Of a DNA stretch of 64,000 nt, positions 36,479-45,803 are shown piece by piece. The notes under the pieces were generated by a model. It saw only the letters and a program-made list of their open reading frames with translations, did not search any database and was not told the DNA's origin. Both the position numbers and the translations under genes were made by a program. The number at the start of each line of letters is the position of its first letter. Position 1 is the first letter of the stretch. This DNA is from Mycobacterium sp. 1465703.0 (GTDB lineage: Bacteria; Actinomycetota; Actinomycetes; Mycobacteriales; Mycobacteriaceae): the NCBI RefSeq assembly GCF_001672975.1, contig NZ_LZKU01000135.1:1-64000 (forward strand), in the 5' to 3' direction.

Positions 36479-37875
36479 GGTTGTTTCTCCGGTTGCCGTT
36501 GAAATGCCGTCGTGGGCTCCAATAAAGCGTTGTCGGGCAACGCAAGCTCGTGGTGTTTGGCGGCCACCGGTCTGATCAGTTCGTTACACACCATGGCAAT
36601 GAACAGCAGAGCGATCATCACCGCGAAAGACACCACGTAGAGATCCGGGCCATGTTTTCCAATCGCCTCCTGCGAGTCGGCGATCGCGTTGACGATCACC
36701 GGGCCCAGCACGCCCGCGACCGACCACGCGGTGAGCAATCTGCCGTGGATGGCGCCAACCTCGTAGGTGCCGAACAGATCACGCAGGTAGGCCGGAATCG
36801 TGGAGAACCCCGCGCCGTAGAACGACAGAATCAGCAGAGTGCAGACGAGGAAGGTGACCTTGTCGGAGTTCGTCATCAATTCCAGGGTCAGGTACAACAA
36901 CGCGCCACCGCCAAGGTAGAGCCTGTACATGTTCTTGCGCCCCAGTACATCTGACAATGACGACCAACCGATCCTGCCCAACATGTTGGCCAACGACAGC
37001 AATGCGACATACCCGGCGGCGGCCGACGCCAGCGTGGCCGCTTTGGGGGCGCTCGGGAAGAAGTCCTGATAGATCGGTGCTGCCTTCTCGAGGATGCCGA
37101 TCCCGGCGGTCACGTTGAAGCACAGCACCACCCACAGCAGCCAGAACTGTGGCGTTTTGAGTGCATTGGCCGCTGATACGTTGGCCGTGCTGACCAGCCT
37201 TCCACCCTTGTGCGGCTTCGGTTCCCAGCCAGCCGGCGTCCATCCCGGTGCGGGCACCCGCACCAACAGCCAGCCCGTCGACATGAAAAGCGCGTAGGTG
37301 CAGCCCATCACGAGGAAGGTTCTCGCCACACCGGCGGTGCTCGTGCGGCCGAACGCGTCGAGCAAGGTGCTTGTCCACGGCGACGCAATCAGCGCACCAC
37401 CGCCGAAGCCCATGATCGCCAGGCCAGTCGCCATGCCCGGGCGGTCGGGAAACCACTTCATCAGCGTTGACACCGGCGAGATATAGCCGATACCGAGCCC
37501 GATGCCGCCGACTACTCCGTAGCCGAGCACGACGAGCCAGTATTGATGCACTGTGACTCCGAATGCCGCGATCACCAGCCCGCTGCAGAAGCAGGCGGTG
37601 GCCACGAACATGGCCCAGCGTGGGCCGTAGTGGTCGACGCGCGTGCCGAACGCTGCCGCTGACAAGCCGAGCATCACGATGCCGGTCGTGAACGGCATCG
37701 CGCTGGCGGTGCCGGAGATGTGCAGCGATTTCTCCAACGGGATCTTGAACACGCTCCAGGCATAGACGGAGCCAATGGACAGATGGATGCAAAGCGCTGC
37801 AGGGGGAACCAGCCAACGGCTCCATCCAGGCCTGGCAACAATTCTCGAACGGTCCAGCAAACCAACGGTTGTCAC
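36475..37875 (-). CDS. OFA-family (oxalate/formate antiporter-like) MFS transporter
   Basis: 466 residues, 12 hydrophobic segments with a long central loop (PGWTPAGWEPKPHKGG). The OFA signature appears early as LCIHLSIGSVYAWSVFKIPL. GIGLGIGYISPVSTLMKWFPDRPGMATGLA is the helix 4-5 region, and RIGWSSLSDVLGRKNMYRLY is the second-half loop. OFA proteins move small mono- or dicarboxylates; substrate here is unknown. Coupled to the small subunit downstream. A separate promoter and palindrome lie upstream. Confidence 0.9.
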   Translation of the reverse strand: MTTVGLLDRSRIVARPGWSRWLVPPAALCIHLSIGSVYAWSVFKIPLEKSLHISGTASAMPFTTGIVMLGLSAAAFGTRVDHYGPRWAMFVATACFCSGLVIAAFGVTVHQYWLVVLGYGVVGGIGLGIGYISPVSTLMKWFPDRPGMATGLAIMGFGGGALIASPWTSTLLDAFGRTSTAGVARTFLVMGCTYALFMSTGWLLVRVPAPGWTPAGWEPKPHKGGRLVSTANVSAANALKTPQFWLLWVVLCFNVTAGIGILEKAAPIYQDFFPSAPKAATLASAAAGYVALLSLANMLGRIGWSSLSDVLGRKNMYRLYLGGGALLYLTLELMTNSDKVTFLVCTLLILSFYGAGFSTIPAYLRDLFGTYEVGAIHGRLLTAWSVAGVLGPVIVNAIADSQEAIGKHGPDLYVVSFAVMIALLFIAMVCNELIRPVAAKHHELALPDNALLEPTTAFQRQPEKQP

Positions 37876-37920
37876 GAATCCTCTTCTCGGGTCGCCGGGC
37901 CGGAGCTCCGTCCCGTCGCC

Positions 37921-37949
37921 ACTATCGGATCTGCGAATCGTCGGGTCAA
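37921..37949 (-). promoter_or_regulatory. Putative promoter of the OFA transporter operon
   Basis: On the minus strand TTGACC (37944-37949) and GATAGT (37921-37926) are 17 bases apart, about 45 bp from the transporter start. Good sigA-type spacing. Confidence 0.5.
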
Positions 37950-37970
37950 TACTGCGTCTTTTATCGTCTT

Positions 37971-37985
37971 ATAGATGAAATCTAT
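37971..37985. promoter_or_regulatory. Perfect palindrome ATAGAT-GAA-ATCTAT
   Basis: Six-base arms around a three-base centre, just upstream of the -35 of the OFA transporter promoter. It also fits T-N11-A. Likely binding site of an unidentified activator. It could serve a regulator encoded elsewhere, as none adjoins it. Confidence 0.55.
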
Positions 37986-38066
37986 TGACGGCAAGGGGAT
38001 TTGGGCTCCCGCCAAGATGCGGTGTACGGCGATCTGTGGTACGGGGGTGTCCCGGTTGCGGCCGCT

Positions 38067-39695
38067 TTACCGGGCGGGTCGAGCGGCGTCAATCGGCGAC
38101 GCCAGCCGGGTCGGGCGGTCATGCCCGCGCAGCGTCACAGTGTCGCCCAAAGACCAACGCGCCCGCTCGGTTTCGCTTGCATGCTCGATGGCGTCGGACG
38201 TCGCGAGCAGTCGGCTCGAGCGCGACTTGGCGAGCTCGCACAGCCGGGCCGCCTCGTTCACCGGTTCACCGATCACGGTGTATTCGAAGCGCTCCCTGGC
38301 ACCGACGTTTCCGGCGACGGCTTGACCCGCCGCCACACCGATGCCGGCCGAGAGCTCAGACATTTCATCGGCCAGCCGCTCGGTGATGCAGCGCGCCGCG
38401 GCCAATGCCGCGTCCTCCGGAGACTCGAGACGGTTCGGAGCCCCGAAGATCGCCAGCGTCGCATCACCCTCGAACTTGTTGACCAGCCCGCAGTGCCGGT
38501 CTACCTCTTCCACGACGATCCCGAAAAACGCGTTGAGCACGGCCACCACCTCGGCGGGCGGACGGCTCGTCACCAGCTGCGTGGAGCCGACGATGTCGAT
38601 GAATACCACTGCAATGTGGCGTTCTTCGCCGCCGAGCTTGGGCATCTCGCGTTCGGCGGCGAGGGCGACCTCGCGCCCGACGTGCCGGCCGAACAGATCG
38701 CGCACCCGTTCGCGCTCCCGCAGGCCGTCGACCATCGCGTTGAAACCCCGTTGTAGCTCGCCGAGTTCGGTGCCGTCGAACACCACCAAGTCGCCGCGCA
38801 AGTCGCCCTTCTCGACCCGCTGAAGCGCCGCCCGCACCACTCGCACCGGCGTCGCGGTCAGCCAGGCCAGGATCCACATCAGGATGCACCCGAAAATCAG
38901 CGCGGCCGAGGAGACGATCAGCACGCCGACCGCGAACTGGGTCTGGGTGAGATTGCGCAGCCATATCTCGAACAGCGTCAGGAGGGCGATGCCGATGATG
39001 GGCACGCCCGAACCGAGGAACCACACCATCATGGTTCGGCCCATGATTCCCGCCGTCAGCCGCCGTGGCGGCGGACCGGCCTCAAGCGCCTGGGCCGCCA
39101 CCGGACGCAATGCGAACTCGGCGAGCAGATAGCTGCCGGTGGCCACCAGAACTCCGCAGAAGCTGATCCCGACCAGAAAACGGGGGATGAACATCGTGTT
39201 GACCATCCCGTAGAGGACGGTATAAAACACCGCGCCGGTTCCCCACAAGACAAGGTCGACCAAGGCGATCCGCCACGGTGCGATGAACGTGTTGCGCTCG
39301 TCTTCACGCGTCGGAGTGCGCTCCTCGATCGCCCAGCGCAAAGCGAGCACAGTTCTGCGGGTGATCCAAAAGGTGCCCAGCGTCAGCGCCAGGAGGATGT
39401 AGGCCGGTGAGGCCCCAAAGGTGATCCACGCGGGTGCGTCGTCGAAAATACTCGGCACCGGGATGGCGACGATGACCAAGATCAGCCCCGCGCCGATCCC
39501 GATCAGGTTTGCTCCCAGAACCAGAACGGTCATGATGATCTGGATGCGCACCCGACGACGCGCTTGGCTTTCCGACACCCGTCCGAGCAGCAGGGAGCCG
39601 TACGCGGGCGTCGTCGTGGGCAGACGGCCGCTCTGACGGGTAACTCGCTCGAGCACCCGGCCTATTCGCTGTGCCACGGACTGCTTGGCCGACAT
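38067..39695 (-). CDS. Membrane class III adenylate cyclase with HAMP domain (Rv1318c-Rv1320c type)
   Basis: Makes cAMP from ATP at the membrane. Six hydrophobic segments (about 50-280) lead into a HAMP domain (about 275-330, [20 protein letters not shown]). The cyclase domain is complete: metal aspartates D367 (FIDIVGS) and D411 ([10 protein letters not shown]), substrate-binding K407, and transition-state N480 and R484 (PVNEAARL). 542 residues. M. tuberculosis has three such genes in tandem at this site; only one is present here. Confidence 0.94.
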   Translation of the reverse strand: MSAKQSVAQRIGRVLERVTRQSGRLPTTTPAYGSLLLGRVSESQARRRVRIQIIMTVLVLGANLIGIGAGLILVIVAIPVPSIFDDAPAWITFGASPAYILLALTLGTFWITRRTVLALRWAIEERTPTREDERNTFIAPWRIALVDLVLWGTGAVFYTVLYGMVNTMFIPRFLVGISFCGVLVATGSYLLAEFALRPVAAQALEAGPPPRRLTAGIMGRTMMVWFLGSGVPIIGIALLTLFEIWLRNLTQTQFAVGVLIVSSAALIFGCILMWILAWLTATPVRVVRAALQRVEKGDLRGDLVVFDGTELGELQRGFNAMVDGLRERERVRDLFGRHVGREVALAAEREMPKLGGEERHIAVVFIDIVGSTQLVTSRPPAEVVAVLNAFFGIVVEEVDRHCGLVNKFEGDATLAIFGAPNRLESPEDAALAAARCITERLADEMSELSAGIGVAAGQAVAGNVGARERFEYTVIGEPVNEAARLCELAKSRSSRLLATSDAIEHASETERARWSLGDTVTLRGHDRPTRLASPIDAARPAR

Positions 39696-39731
39696 GGTGG
39701 CGTCAGCCTAATTTGTCGGCCACGCTCTAAG

Positions 39732-40412
39732 GTGAGTCGGGTGCGTCTAGTGATCGCTCAATGCACCGTTGACTATGTCGGTCGGCTCACCGCGCATCTG
39801 CCATCCGCCCGCAGGTTACTGCTGTTCAAGGCCGACGGATCGGTCAGTGTGCACGCCGACGACCGCGCCTACAAGCCGCTCAATTGGATGAGCCCGCCCT
39901 GCTGGTTGACCGAGGAGCCCGGTGATCAGGCGCCGGTGTGGGTCGTCGAGAACAAAGCGGGCGAACAACTCCGGATCACCGTCGAGGAGATCGAACACGA
40001 TTCCAGCCACGAGCTGGGCGTCGACCCCGGGCTGGTCAAGGACGGAGTCGAAGCGCACCTGCAGGCCCTACTCGCCGAGCACGTACAACTGCTGGGCGAG
40101 GGATACACGCTGGTTCGCCGCGAGTACATGACCGCCATCGGGCCCGTCGATCTGCTCTGCCGTGACGAACGCGGCGGCTCGGTGGCGGTGGAGATCAAGC
40201 GACGCGGCGAAATCGATGGCGTCGAGCAGCTCACCCGTTACCTGGACCTGCTCAACCGGGACTCCGTGCTCGCCCCGGTGAAAGGGGTGTTCGCCGCTCA
40301 GCAGATCAAGCCGCAGGCCCGAACGTTGGCCACCGACCGCGGTATCCGTTGCCTCACATTGGATTACGACAAGATGCGCGGGATGGACAGCGACGAGTAC
40401 CGGCTGTTCTGA
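39732..40412 (+). CDS. nucS: Endonuclease NucS/EndoMS (non-canonical mismatch repair)
   Basis: Cuts both strands at mismatches, replacing MutS/MutL in actinobacteria. An N-terminal dimerisation/DNA-binding domain is followed by the RecB-like nuclease core with [21 protein letters not shown] holding the Asp, Glu-x-Lys catalytic residues. The C-terminus DEYRLF is the sliding-clamp-binding type motif. 226 residues. GTG at 39732 matches M. tuberculosis. Divergent from the cyclase with a 36-bp gap. Confidence 0.96.
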   Translation: MSRVRLVIAQCTVDYVGRLTAHLPSARRLLLFKADGSVSVHADDRAYKPLNWMSPPCWLTEEPGDQAPVWVVENKAGEQLRITVEEIEHDSSHELGVDPGLVKDGVEAHLQALLAEHVQLLGEGYTLVRREYMTAIGPVDLLCRDERGGSVAVEIKRRGEIDGVEQLTRYLDLLNRDSVLAPVKGVFAAQQIKPQARTLATDRGIRCLTLDYDKMRGMDSDEYRLF

Positions 40413-40425
40413 ATAGACTGAGCAG

Positions 40426-40731
40426 ATGGCTCGCCGCCGTACCCCGCCACGTCGGCAGCCGCCGTTGCCGCCGCCGGCGTTGCGCCGGGTTGAGGTCGGG
40501 CCCGACGGCCACGAGTACGAAGTCCGCTCGGTGTCAGCGGCCCGTGCGGTCAAGACCTACCGGTGCCCCGGGTGCGATCACGAAATACGTTCCGGTTCAG
40601 CACATCTGGTGGTATGGCCGGTCGATTCGACGCTCGGGGGAGGCGAGGGTCACGTCGAGGACCGCCGGCATTGGCACACCCCGTGCTGGGCGCACCGCGC
40701 TACCCGCGGTCCGACCAGGAAGTGGTCTTGA
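40426..40731 (+). CDS. Small zinc-ribbon-like protein (Rv1322 type)
   Basis: 101 residues with a Pro/Arg-rich N-terminus, a CPGCDHEI cysteine pair and a later RHWHTPCW, together suggesting a CxxC...HxxxC metal site. Homologues are often labelled ATP/GTP-binding protein without evidence. It starts 13 bases after nucS, so they probably share a transcript. Function unknown. Confidence 0.8.
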   Translation: MARRRTPPRRQPPLPPPALRRVEVGPDGHEYEVRSVSAARAVKTYRCPGCDHEIRSGSAHLVVWPVDSTLGGGEGHVEDRRHWHTPCWAHRATRGPTRKWS

Positions 40732-40740
40732 AAATCCGGC

Positions 40741-41208
40741 TCAGGCGGCCGCCGGTTCGACGAGCTCGATCAGAACTCCGCCGCCGTCCTTGGGGTGGAT
40801 GAAGTTGATCCGGGAGTTTGCCGTGCCGCGACGGGGCGCTTCGTAGACCAGTCGCACGCCTTGCTCGCGGAGCTGCTCGACCAACGTGTCGAGGTCCTTG
40901 ACCCGAACGGCCATCTGCTGGATTCCCGGTCCGCGCTTGTCGAGGAACTTCGCGATCGTCGAGGAGTCGTCGATCGGCGCCATCAACTGGATCTGTGCGG
41001 TGCCCGCCGGCGCACCGCGCACGGCCAGCATTGCTTCGCGGATTCCCTGGTCCTCGTTGACTTCCTCGTGCACCAGGATCATGCCGAGGGTGTCGTGGTA
41101 CCAGGCGATGGCGGTGTCCAGGTCGGCGACTGCGATGCCGATGTGATCGATCGCCGTCACCAGCGAGGTGGCCAAGATCTGACGGGCGTCAACTTGATCG
41201 GTCGTCAT
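40741..41208 (-). CDS. mce: Methylmalonyl-CoA epimerase
   Basis: Interconverts (2R)- and (2S)-methylmalonyl-CoA for B12-dependent propionate use. Two vicinal-oxygen-chelate modules: DHIGIAVADLDTAIAWYHDT with metal ligand H22, and GIQQMAVRVKDLD. Q72/Q74 and E148 (VLIELVEP) are further ligand candidates. The second-module histidine I recall from well-studied epimerases is Gln here, as also in M. tuberculosis. 155 residues from ATG at 41206-41208. Confidence 0.9.
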   Translation of the reverse strand: MTTDQVDARQILATSLVTAIDHIGIAVADLDTAIAWYHDTLGMILVHEEVNEDQGIREAMLAVRGAPAGTAQIQLMAPIDDSSTIAKFLDKRGPGIQQMAVRVKDLDTLVEQLREQGVRLVYEAPRRGTANSRINFIHPKDGGGVLIELVEPAAA

Positions 41209-41300
41209 CACATAACGGTAACCTGGCGGCAAAGATTGCGCTTCTCCGGGAGGCCGAAAGGGCCATCGAGGGAGCGCCTAGTAGGCCTTAGGAGATAGTA

Positions 41301-42482
41301 ATGACGACGTCGGTGATCGTTGCTGGAGCACGGACACCCATCGGCAAGCTGATGGGTTCGCTGAAGGATTTCTCCGCGAGCGACCTGGGGGGGATCGCGA
41401 TCGCCGGCGCGCTGGAGAAGGCCAAGGTCCCGGCGTCTGCGGTCGACTACGTGATCATGGGCCAGGTGTTGACGGCCGGTGCCGGCCAGATGCCGGCACG
41501 CCAGGCCGCCGTGGCGGCCGGCATCGGCTGGGACGTTCCGGCGCTGACCATCAACAAGATGTGTCTGTCCGGTATCGACTCCATCGCACTAGCTGACCAG
41601 CTCATTCGTGCCGGGGAGTTCGACGTGGTGGTGGCCGGCGGCCAGGAGTCGATGACCAAGGCGCCGCATCTGTTGATGGACAGCCGCTCGGGCTACAAGT
41701 ACGGCGACGTGACGGTGCTCGACCACATGGCCTACGACGGCCTGCACGATGTGTTCACCGACCAGCCGATGGGTGCCCTGACCGAGCAGCGCAACGACGT
41801 CGACAAGTTCACCCGGCAGGAGCAGGACGAGTTCGCTGCGCGATCCCATCAGAAGGCGGCCGCGGCCTGGAAGGACGGCGTCTTCACCGACGAAGTCGTT
41901 CCGGTCAACATTCCGCAGCGCAAGGGTGATCCGCTGCAGTTCACCGAGGATGAGGGCATCCGCGCAAACACCACCGTAGAGTCGCTGGCCGGCCTCAAGC
42001 CGGCGTTTCGCCGTGACGGCACCATCACCGCCGGATCGGCCTCCCAGATCTCCGACGGCGCCGCCGCGGTGGTGGTGATGAGCAAGGCCAAGGCGCAGGA
42101 ACTGGGGCTGAGCTGGCTGGCCGAGATCGGCGCGCACGGCGTGGTGGCCGGACCGGATTCCACCCTGCAGTCGCAACCGGCCAACGCGATCAAGAAGGCG
42201 TTAAGCCGCGAAGGCATCTCCGTCGACCAACTCGATGTCATCGAGATCAACGAGGCGTTTTCCGCGGTGGCGCTGGCGTCTACCCGCGAACTCGGCGTGA
42301 ACCCCGACATCGTCAACGTCAATGGCGGCGCGATTGCCGTCGGACATCCGATCGGAATGTCCGGCGCCCGGATCACGCTGCATGCCGCCCTGGAATTGGC
42401 CCGACGCGGCTCCGGATACGCCGTCGCGGCGCTGTGCGGGGCCGGCGGTCAGGGCGACGCCCTGATTCTGCGCGCGAGTTAG
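41301..42482 (+). CDS. fadA4: Acetyl-CoA acetyltransferase (thiolase)
   Basis: Biosynthetic-type thiolase joining two acetyl-CoA or cleaving acetoacetyl-CoA. The nucleophile cysteine is in [16 protein letters not shown] (near residue 91), the catalytic histidine in [16 protein letters not shown], and the second cysteine in [11 protein letters not shown]. 393 residues. AGGAGATAGT precedes the ATG. Divergent from the epimerase, sharing a 92-bp gap with purine-rich sequence. Confidence 0.95.
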   Translation: MTTSVIVAGARTPIGKLMGSLKDFSASDLGGIAIAGALEKAKVPASAVDYVIMGQVLTAGAGQMPARQAAVAAGIGWDVPALTINKMCLSGIDSIALADQLIRAGEFDVVVAGGQESMTKAPHLLMDSRSGYKYGDVTVLDHMAYDGLHDVFTDQPMGALTEQRNDVDKFTRQEQDEFAARSHQKAAAAWKDGVFTDEVVPVNIPQRKGDPLQFTEDEGIRANTTVESLAGLKPAFRRDGTITAGSASQISDGAAAVVVMSKAKAQELGLSWLAEIGAHGVVAGPDSTLQSQPANAIKKALSREGISVDQLDVIEINEAFSAVALASTRELGVNPDIVNVNGGAIAVGHPIGMSGARITLHAALELARRGSGYAVAALCGAGGQGDALILRAS

Positions 42483-42562
42483 CCAGCCATCGAGCGTTGG
42501 CGACGTTGCTGGTGCGGATGCGCCGACGAGGCACTGTGATCTTCGTCATATGAGCCGATCAC

Positions 42563-42584
42563 GGCGCCTTTCGGCGCCATTTTC
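42563..42584 (+). terminator. Possible terminator after fadA4
   Basis: GGCGCC (42563-42568), loop TTTC, GGCGCC (42573-42578), then ATTTT. A short but GC-only stem with a small T run, 80 bp after the fadA4 stop. Confidence 0.5.
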
Positions 42585-42661
42585 CGCGCTGCCGCGTCGC
42601 CGTCTGAGTGGCGCCGCCACCGGGTGGAGGGGTAGCCCGTCCGCATGACAAACTTGACGGC

Positions 42662-43576
42662 GTGACGCGTCCGCGACCTCCTATCGGCCCAGCCCTGGCC
42701 GGTGCAGTCGATCTGTCCGGTCTCAAGCAGCGCGCTCAGCCGCCCAGCAGCCCTCCCGGTGGATCCGCGCCGGCGGCCGCCGAGGGTGACACCGGAATCG
42801 TTGCGGTCACCGAGGCCAACTTCGAGGCCGAGGTCCTGCTCCGGTCCGAGGAAGTGCCCGTCATCGTGCTGTTGTGGTCACCGCGCAGCGACGCGTGTGT
42901 CCAACTGCTCGACACCTTGGCGGGCCTGGCCGCGCAGGACAATGGCAAATGGTCGTTCACGACGGTCAACGTCGATGTCGCACCGAGGGTCGCCCAGATA
43001 TTCGGCGTAGACGCCGTCCCGACCGTGGTGGCATTGGCTGCCGGGCAGCCGATCTCGAGTTTCCAGGGGATGCAGCCGACCGATCAATTGCGCGGCTGGC
43101 TGGATCAGATTCTTTCGGCGACCGCCGGAAAGCTCAGGGGCTCAACCGGTTCCGAGGCTGAGACTGTCGACCCGGAGCTGGCCGCAGCCCGTCAACAGCT
43201 GGAAGACGGCGACTTCGAAGCCGCCAAAACGTCTTATCAGTCGATACTGGACGCCAATCCGGCCAACGCCGAAGCCAAGGGCGCGATTCGGCAGATCGAC
43301 TTCCTCACCCGCGCAACGGCACAACGCCCGGACGCGATCGCTGTTGCCGATGCCGCGCCGGGCGACATCGAAGCCGCCCTCGTCGCCGCCGACGTGCAGA
43401 TTCTCAATCAGGATGTCAGCGCCGCATTCGATCGTCTGATTGCCTTGGTGCGCAGCACATCCGGTGATGACCGCTCCGTGGTACGTACCCGGCTGGTCGA
43501 GCTGTTCGAACTCTTCGATCCGGCCGATCCCGAGGTCATCGCCGGTCGACGCAACCTCGCCAACGCGCTCTACTGA
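42662..43576 (+). CDS. Thioredoxin-like protein with TPR-like tail (Rv1324; CnoX/YbbN-like)
   Basis: 304 residues: a Pro-rich N-terminus, a thioredoxin fold (about 40-150, EANFEAEVLLRSEEVPVIVLLWSP ending APRVAQIFGVDAVPTVVALAAGQ) and a helical repeat region (LEDGDFEAAKTSYQSILDANPANAEAK). The CxxC is not kept: the site reads WSPRSDAC, leaving one cysteine. YbbN-type proteins act as redox-regulated holdases; that role is inferred. GTG at 42662 matches M. tuberculosis. Its stop is 8 bp from the convergent glgB stop. Confidence 0.9.
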   Translation: MTRPRPPIGPALAGAVDLSGLKQRAQPPSSPPGGSAPAAAEGDTGIVAVTEANFEAEVLLRSEEVPVIVLLWSPRSDACVQLLDTLAGLAAQDNGKWSFTTVNVDVAPRVAQIFGVDAVPTVVALAAGQPISSFQGMQPTDQLRGWLDQILSATAGKLRGSTGSEAETVDPELAAARQQLEDGDFEAAKTSYQSILDANPANAEAKGAIRQIDFLTRATAQRPDAIAVADAAPGDIEAALVAADVQILNQDVSAAFDRLIALVRSTSGDDRSVVRTRLVELFELFDPADPEVIAGRRNLANALY

Positions 43577-43584
43577 AGCGCCCC

Positions 43585-45780
43585 CTACTCGGGCTCCAGC
43601 CACAACGCCGACGTGGGCGGCAGCACCAGCAGTGCCGAGGCCGGCCGCCCATGCCACGGGTCTTCAGTGGCATCGACGCCGCCCATATTGCCTATTCCGG
43701 AACCGTTGTACAACGTCGCATCGGTGTTGAGCACCTCGCGCCAGCGGCCGGCCGACGGCAGACCCAGACGGTATCCGCTGTGCTCGGCACCCGCGAAGTT
43801 GAACACGCACGCCATCACCGAGCCGTCCTTGCCGTAGCGCAGGAAACTCAAGACGTTGTTGCCCGAATCGTTGGCGTCGATCCAGGAGTAGCCGTCTGGC
43901 ACGGTGTCCTGACTCCACAGCGCCGGATGGCTGCGATACGTCTCGTTGATGTCGCGGACCAGGCGCAGGATCCCGTTGGAGAACCCTTGCTCGTCGAGTT
44001 GCCACCAATCCAGCCCACGCTCTTCGGACCACTCGGCGCGCTGCCCGAATTCCTGCCCCATGAACAGCAATTGCTTGCCCGGGTGCGCCCACTGGTAGGC
44101 GAGCAGACTGCGCAGTCCGGCGGCCTTGACGTGATTGTTGCCCGGCATCCGTCCCCACAGCGTCCCCTTGCCGTGCACCACCTCGTCATGGCTGATCGGC
44201 AGCACGTAGTTCTCACTGAACGCGTACAGCATCGAGAACGTCATCTCGTGGTGGTGGAAGCTGCGGTAGACCGGATCGCGGCTGATGTAATCGAGCGTGT
44301 CGTGCATCCAGCCCATGTTCCACTTCATCGAGAAGCCAAGGCCGCCTAGGTTTGTCGGACGCGTGACGCCCGGCCATGAGGTTGACTCTTCGGCGATGGT
44401 GACAATGCCCGGGGCGGTCTTGTGCACCGTGGCGTTCATCTCCTGCAGGAACTGCACGGCTTCGAGGTTCTCCCGGCCGCCGTAGATGTTGGGGGTCCAG
44501 CCACCTTCGGGGCGTGAGTAGTCCAGGTACAGCATCGAGGCGACGGCGTCCACCCGTAAGCCGTCGATGTGGAATTCTTCCAGCCAAAACAGCGCGTTGG
44601 CCACGAGGAAATTACGCACCTCCCGACGGCCGAAGTCGAATACGTAAGTGCCCCAATCGAGTTGCTCGCCCCGCTTGGGGTCGGAGTGCTCGTAGAGCGG
44701 CGTACCGTCGAATCGGCCCAGCGCCCAGGCGTCCTTCGGGAAGTGCGCCGGCACCCAGTCCACCAGCACGCCGATGCCGGCCTGGTGCAGCGCGTCGACC
44801 AGCGCCCGGAACTCATCCGGTGTGCCGAACCGGGACGTCGGTGCGTAATAGGACGTCACCTGATAGCCCCATGATCCGGCGAACGGGTGCTCGGCGACGG
44901 GCAGTAATTCGACATGGGTGAACCCGTGCTCCACCACATACTCGGTCAGTTCTTTAGCCAACTGGCGGTAGTTGAGTCCGGGACGCCAGGAGCCAAGGTG
45001 AACCTCGTAGGTGCTCATCGGCTCGAACACCGGGTTGCGCTGAGCGCGTTGTGTCATCCAGTCGGCGTCGTCCCAGGTGTACTTGCTGCGTGTCACCCGA
45101 GAGGCGGTGTGTGGGGGCACCTCGGTGGCGAACGCCATCGGGTCGGCCCGCTCGGTCACGACGTCGTCGGCACCGTGCACGCGGAACTTGTACAAACCGT
45201 CGAGCGGAAAGCCGGGCCAGAACAACTCCCAGACACCCGATGAGCCCAACACCCGCATCGGGGCTTCGTTTCCGGTCCAGCCGTTGAACTCACCGATCAG
45301 GTTGATGCCCTTGGCGTTCGGCGCCCACACCGCGAACGAGACCCCGGTGACGACGCCGTCGGCCGTGGTGAACGAGCGAGGATGTGCGCCAAGGACTTCC
45401 CAGAGCCGCTCGTGGCGGCCTTCCCCGAACAGATGCAGGTCGACCTCGCCCAGAGTCGGCAGAAAGCGGTACGCGTCGGCGACGACGTACGGTTCGGCGC
45501 CCTCATAGGTGATTTGCAGCCGATAGTCGATCAAATTGGCGAAGGGCAATACCACCGCGAAAAGACCGGCTTCGATGTGCTGCATCGGGAACCGATCGTC
45601 GCCCACCAGCGCGACCACTTCGGCGGCATGCGGTCGGAACGCTCGAATGACGGTGTGATCGCCGTATTCGTGCGCCCCCAAAATGCTGTGCGGGTTGTAG
45701 TGCGTGCCAGTCACCAGGCGCGACAGATCGGCCGGATCGGGCGCCAGGTGCGTCCGAGCGAGTTGGTCGGCTTGGCTCAT
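43585..45780 (-). CDS. glgB: 1,4-alpha-glucan branching enzyme
   Basis: GH13 enzyme making alpha-1,6 branches in glycogen-type glucans. An N-terminal CBM48 pair ([23 protein letters not shown]) leads to the TIM barrel with catalytic Asp in [18 protein letters not shown], Glu in IVTIAEEST, and [13 protein letters not shown]. 731 residues, equal to M. tuberculosis GlgB. ATG at 45778-45780 follows GGAGGTGAAAGG, so the in-frame upstream ATG is rejected. 23 bp downstream of glgE, with which it forms the GlgE pathway. Confidence 0.97.
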   Translation of the reverse strand: MSQADQLARTHLAPDPADLSRLVTGTHYNPHSILGAHEYGDHTVIRAFRPHAAEVVALVGDDRFPMQHIEAGLFAVVLPFANLIDYRLQITYEGAEPYVVADAYRFLPTLGEVDLHLFGEGRHERLWEVLGAHPRSFTTADGVVTGVSFAVWAPNAKGINLIGEFNGWTGNEAPMRVLGSSGVWELFWPGFPLDGLYKFRVHGADDVVTERADPMAFATEVPPHTASRVTRSKYTWDDADWMTQRAQRNPVFEPMSTYEVHLGSWRPGLNYRQLAKELTEYVVEHGFTHVELLPVAEHPFAGSWGYQVTSYYAPTSRFGTPDEFRALVDALHQAGIGVLVDWVPAHFPKDAWALGRFDGTPLYEHSDPKRGEQLDWGTYVFDFGRREVRNFLVANALFWLEEFHIDGLRVDAVASMLYLDYSRPEGGWTPNIYGGRENLEAVQFLQEMNATVHKTAPGIVTIAEESTSWPGVTRPTNLGGLGFSMKWNMGWMHDTLDYISRDPVYRSFHHHEMTFSMLYAFSENYVLPISHDEVVHGKGTLWGRMPGNNHVKAAGLRSLLAYQWAHPGKQLLFMGQEFGQRAEWSEERGLDWWQLDEQGFSNGILRLVRDINETYRSHPALWSQDTVPDGYSWIDANDSGNNVLSFLRYGKDGSVMACVFNFAGAEHSGYRLGLPSAGRWREVLNTDATLYNGSGIGNMGGVDATEDPWHGRPASALLVLPPTSALWLEPE

Positions 45781-45803
45781 ATCCCTTTCACCTCCGGTCC
45801 GTT

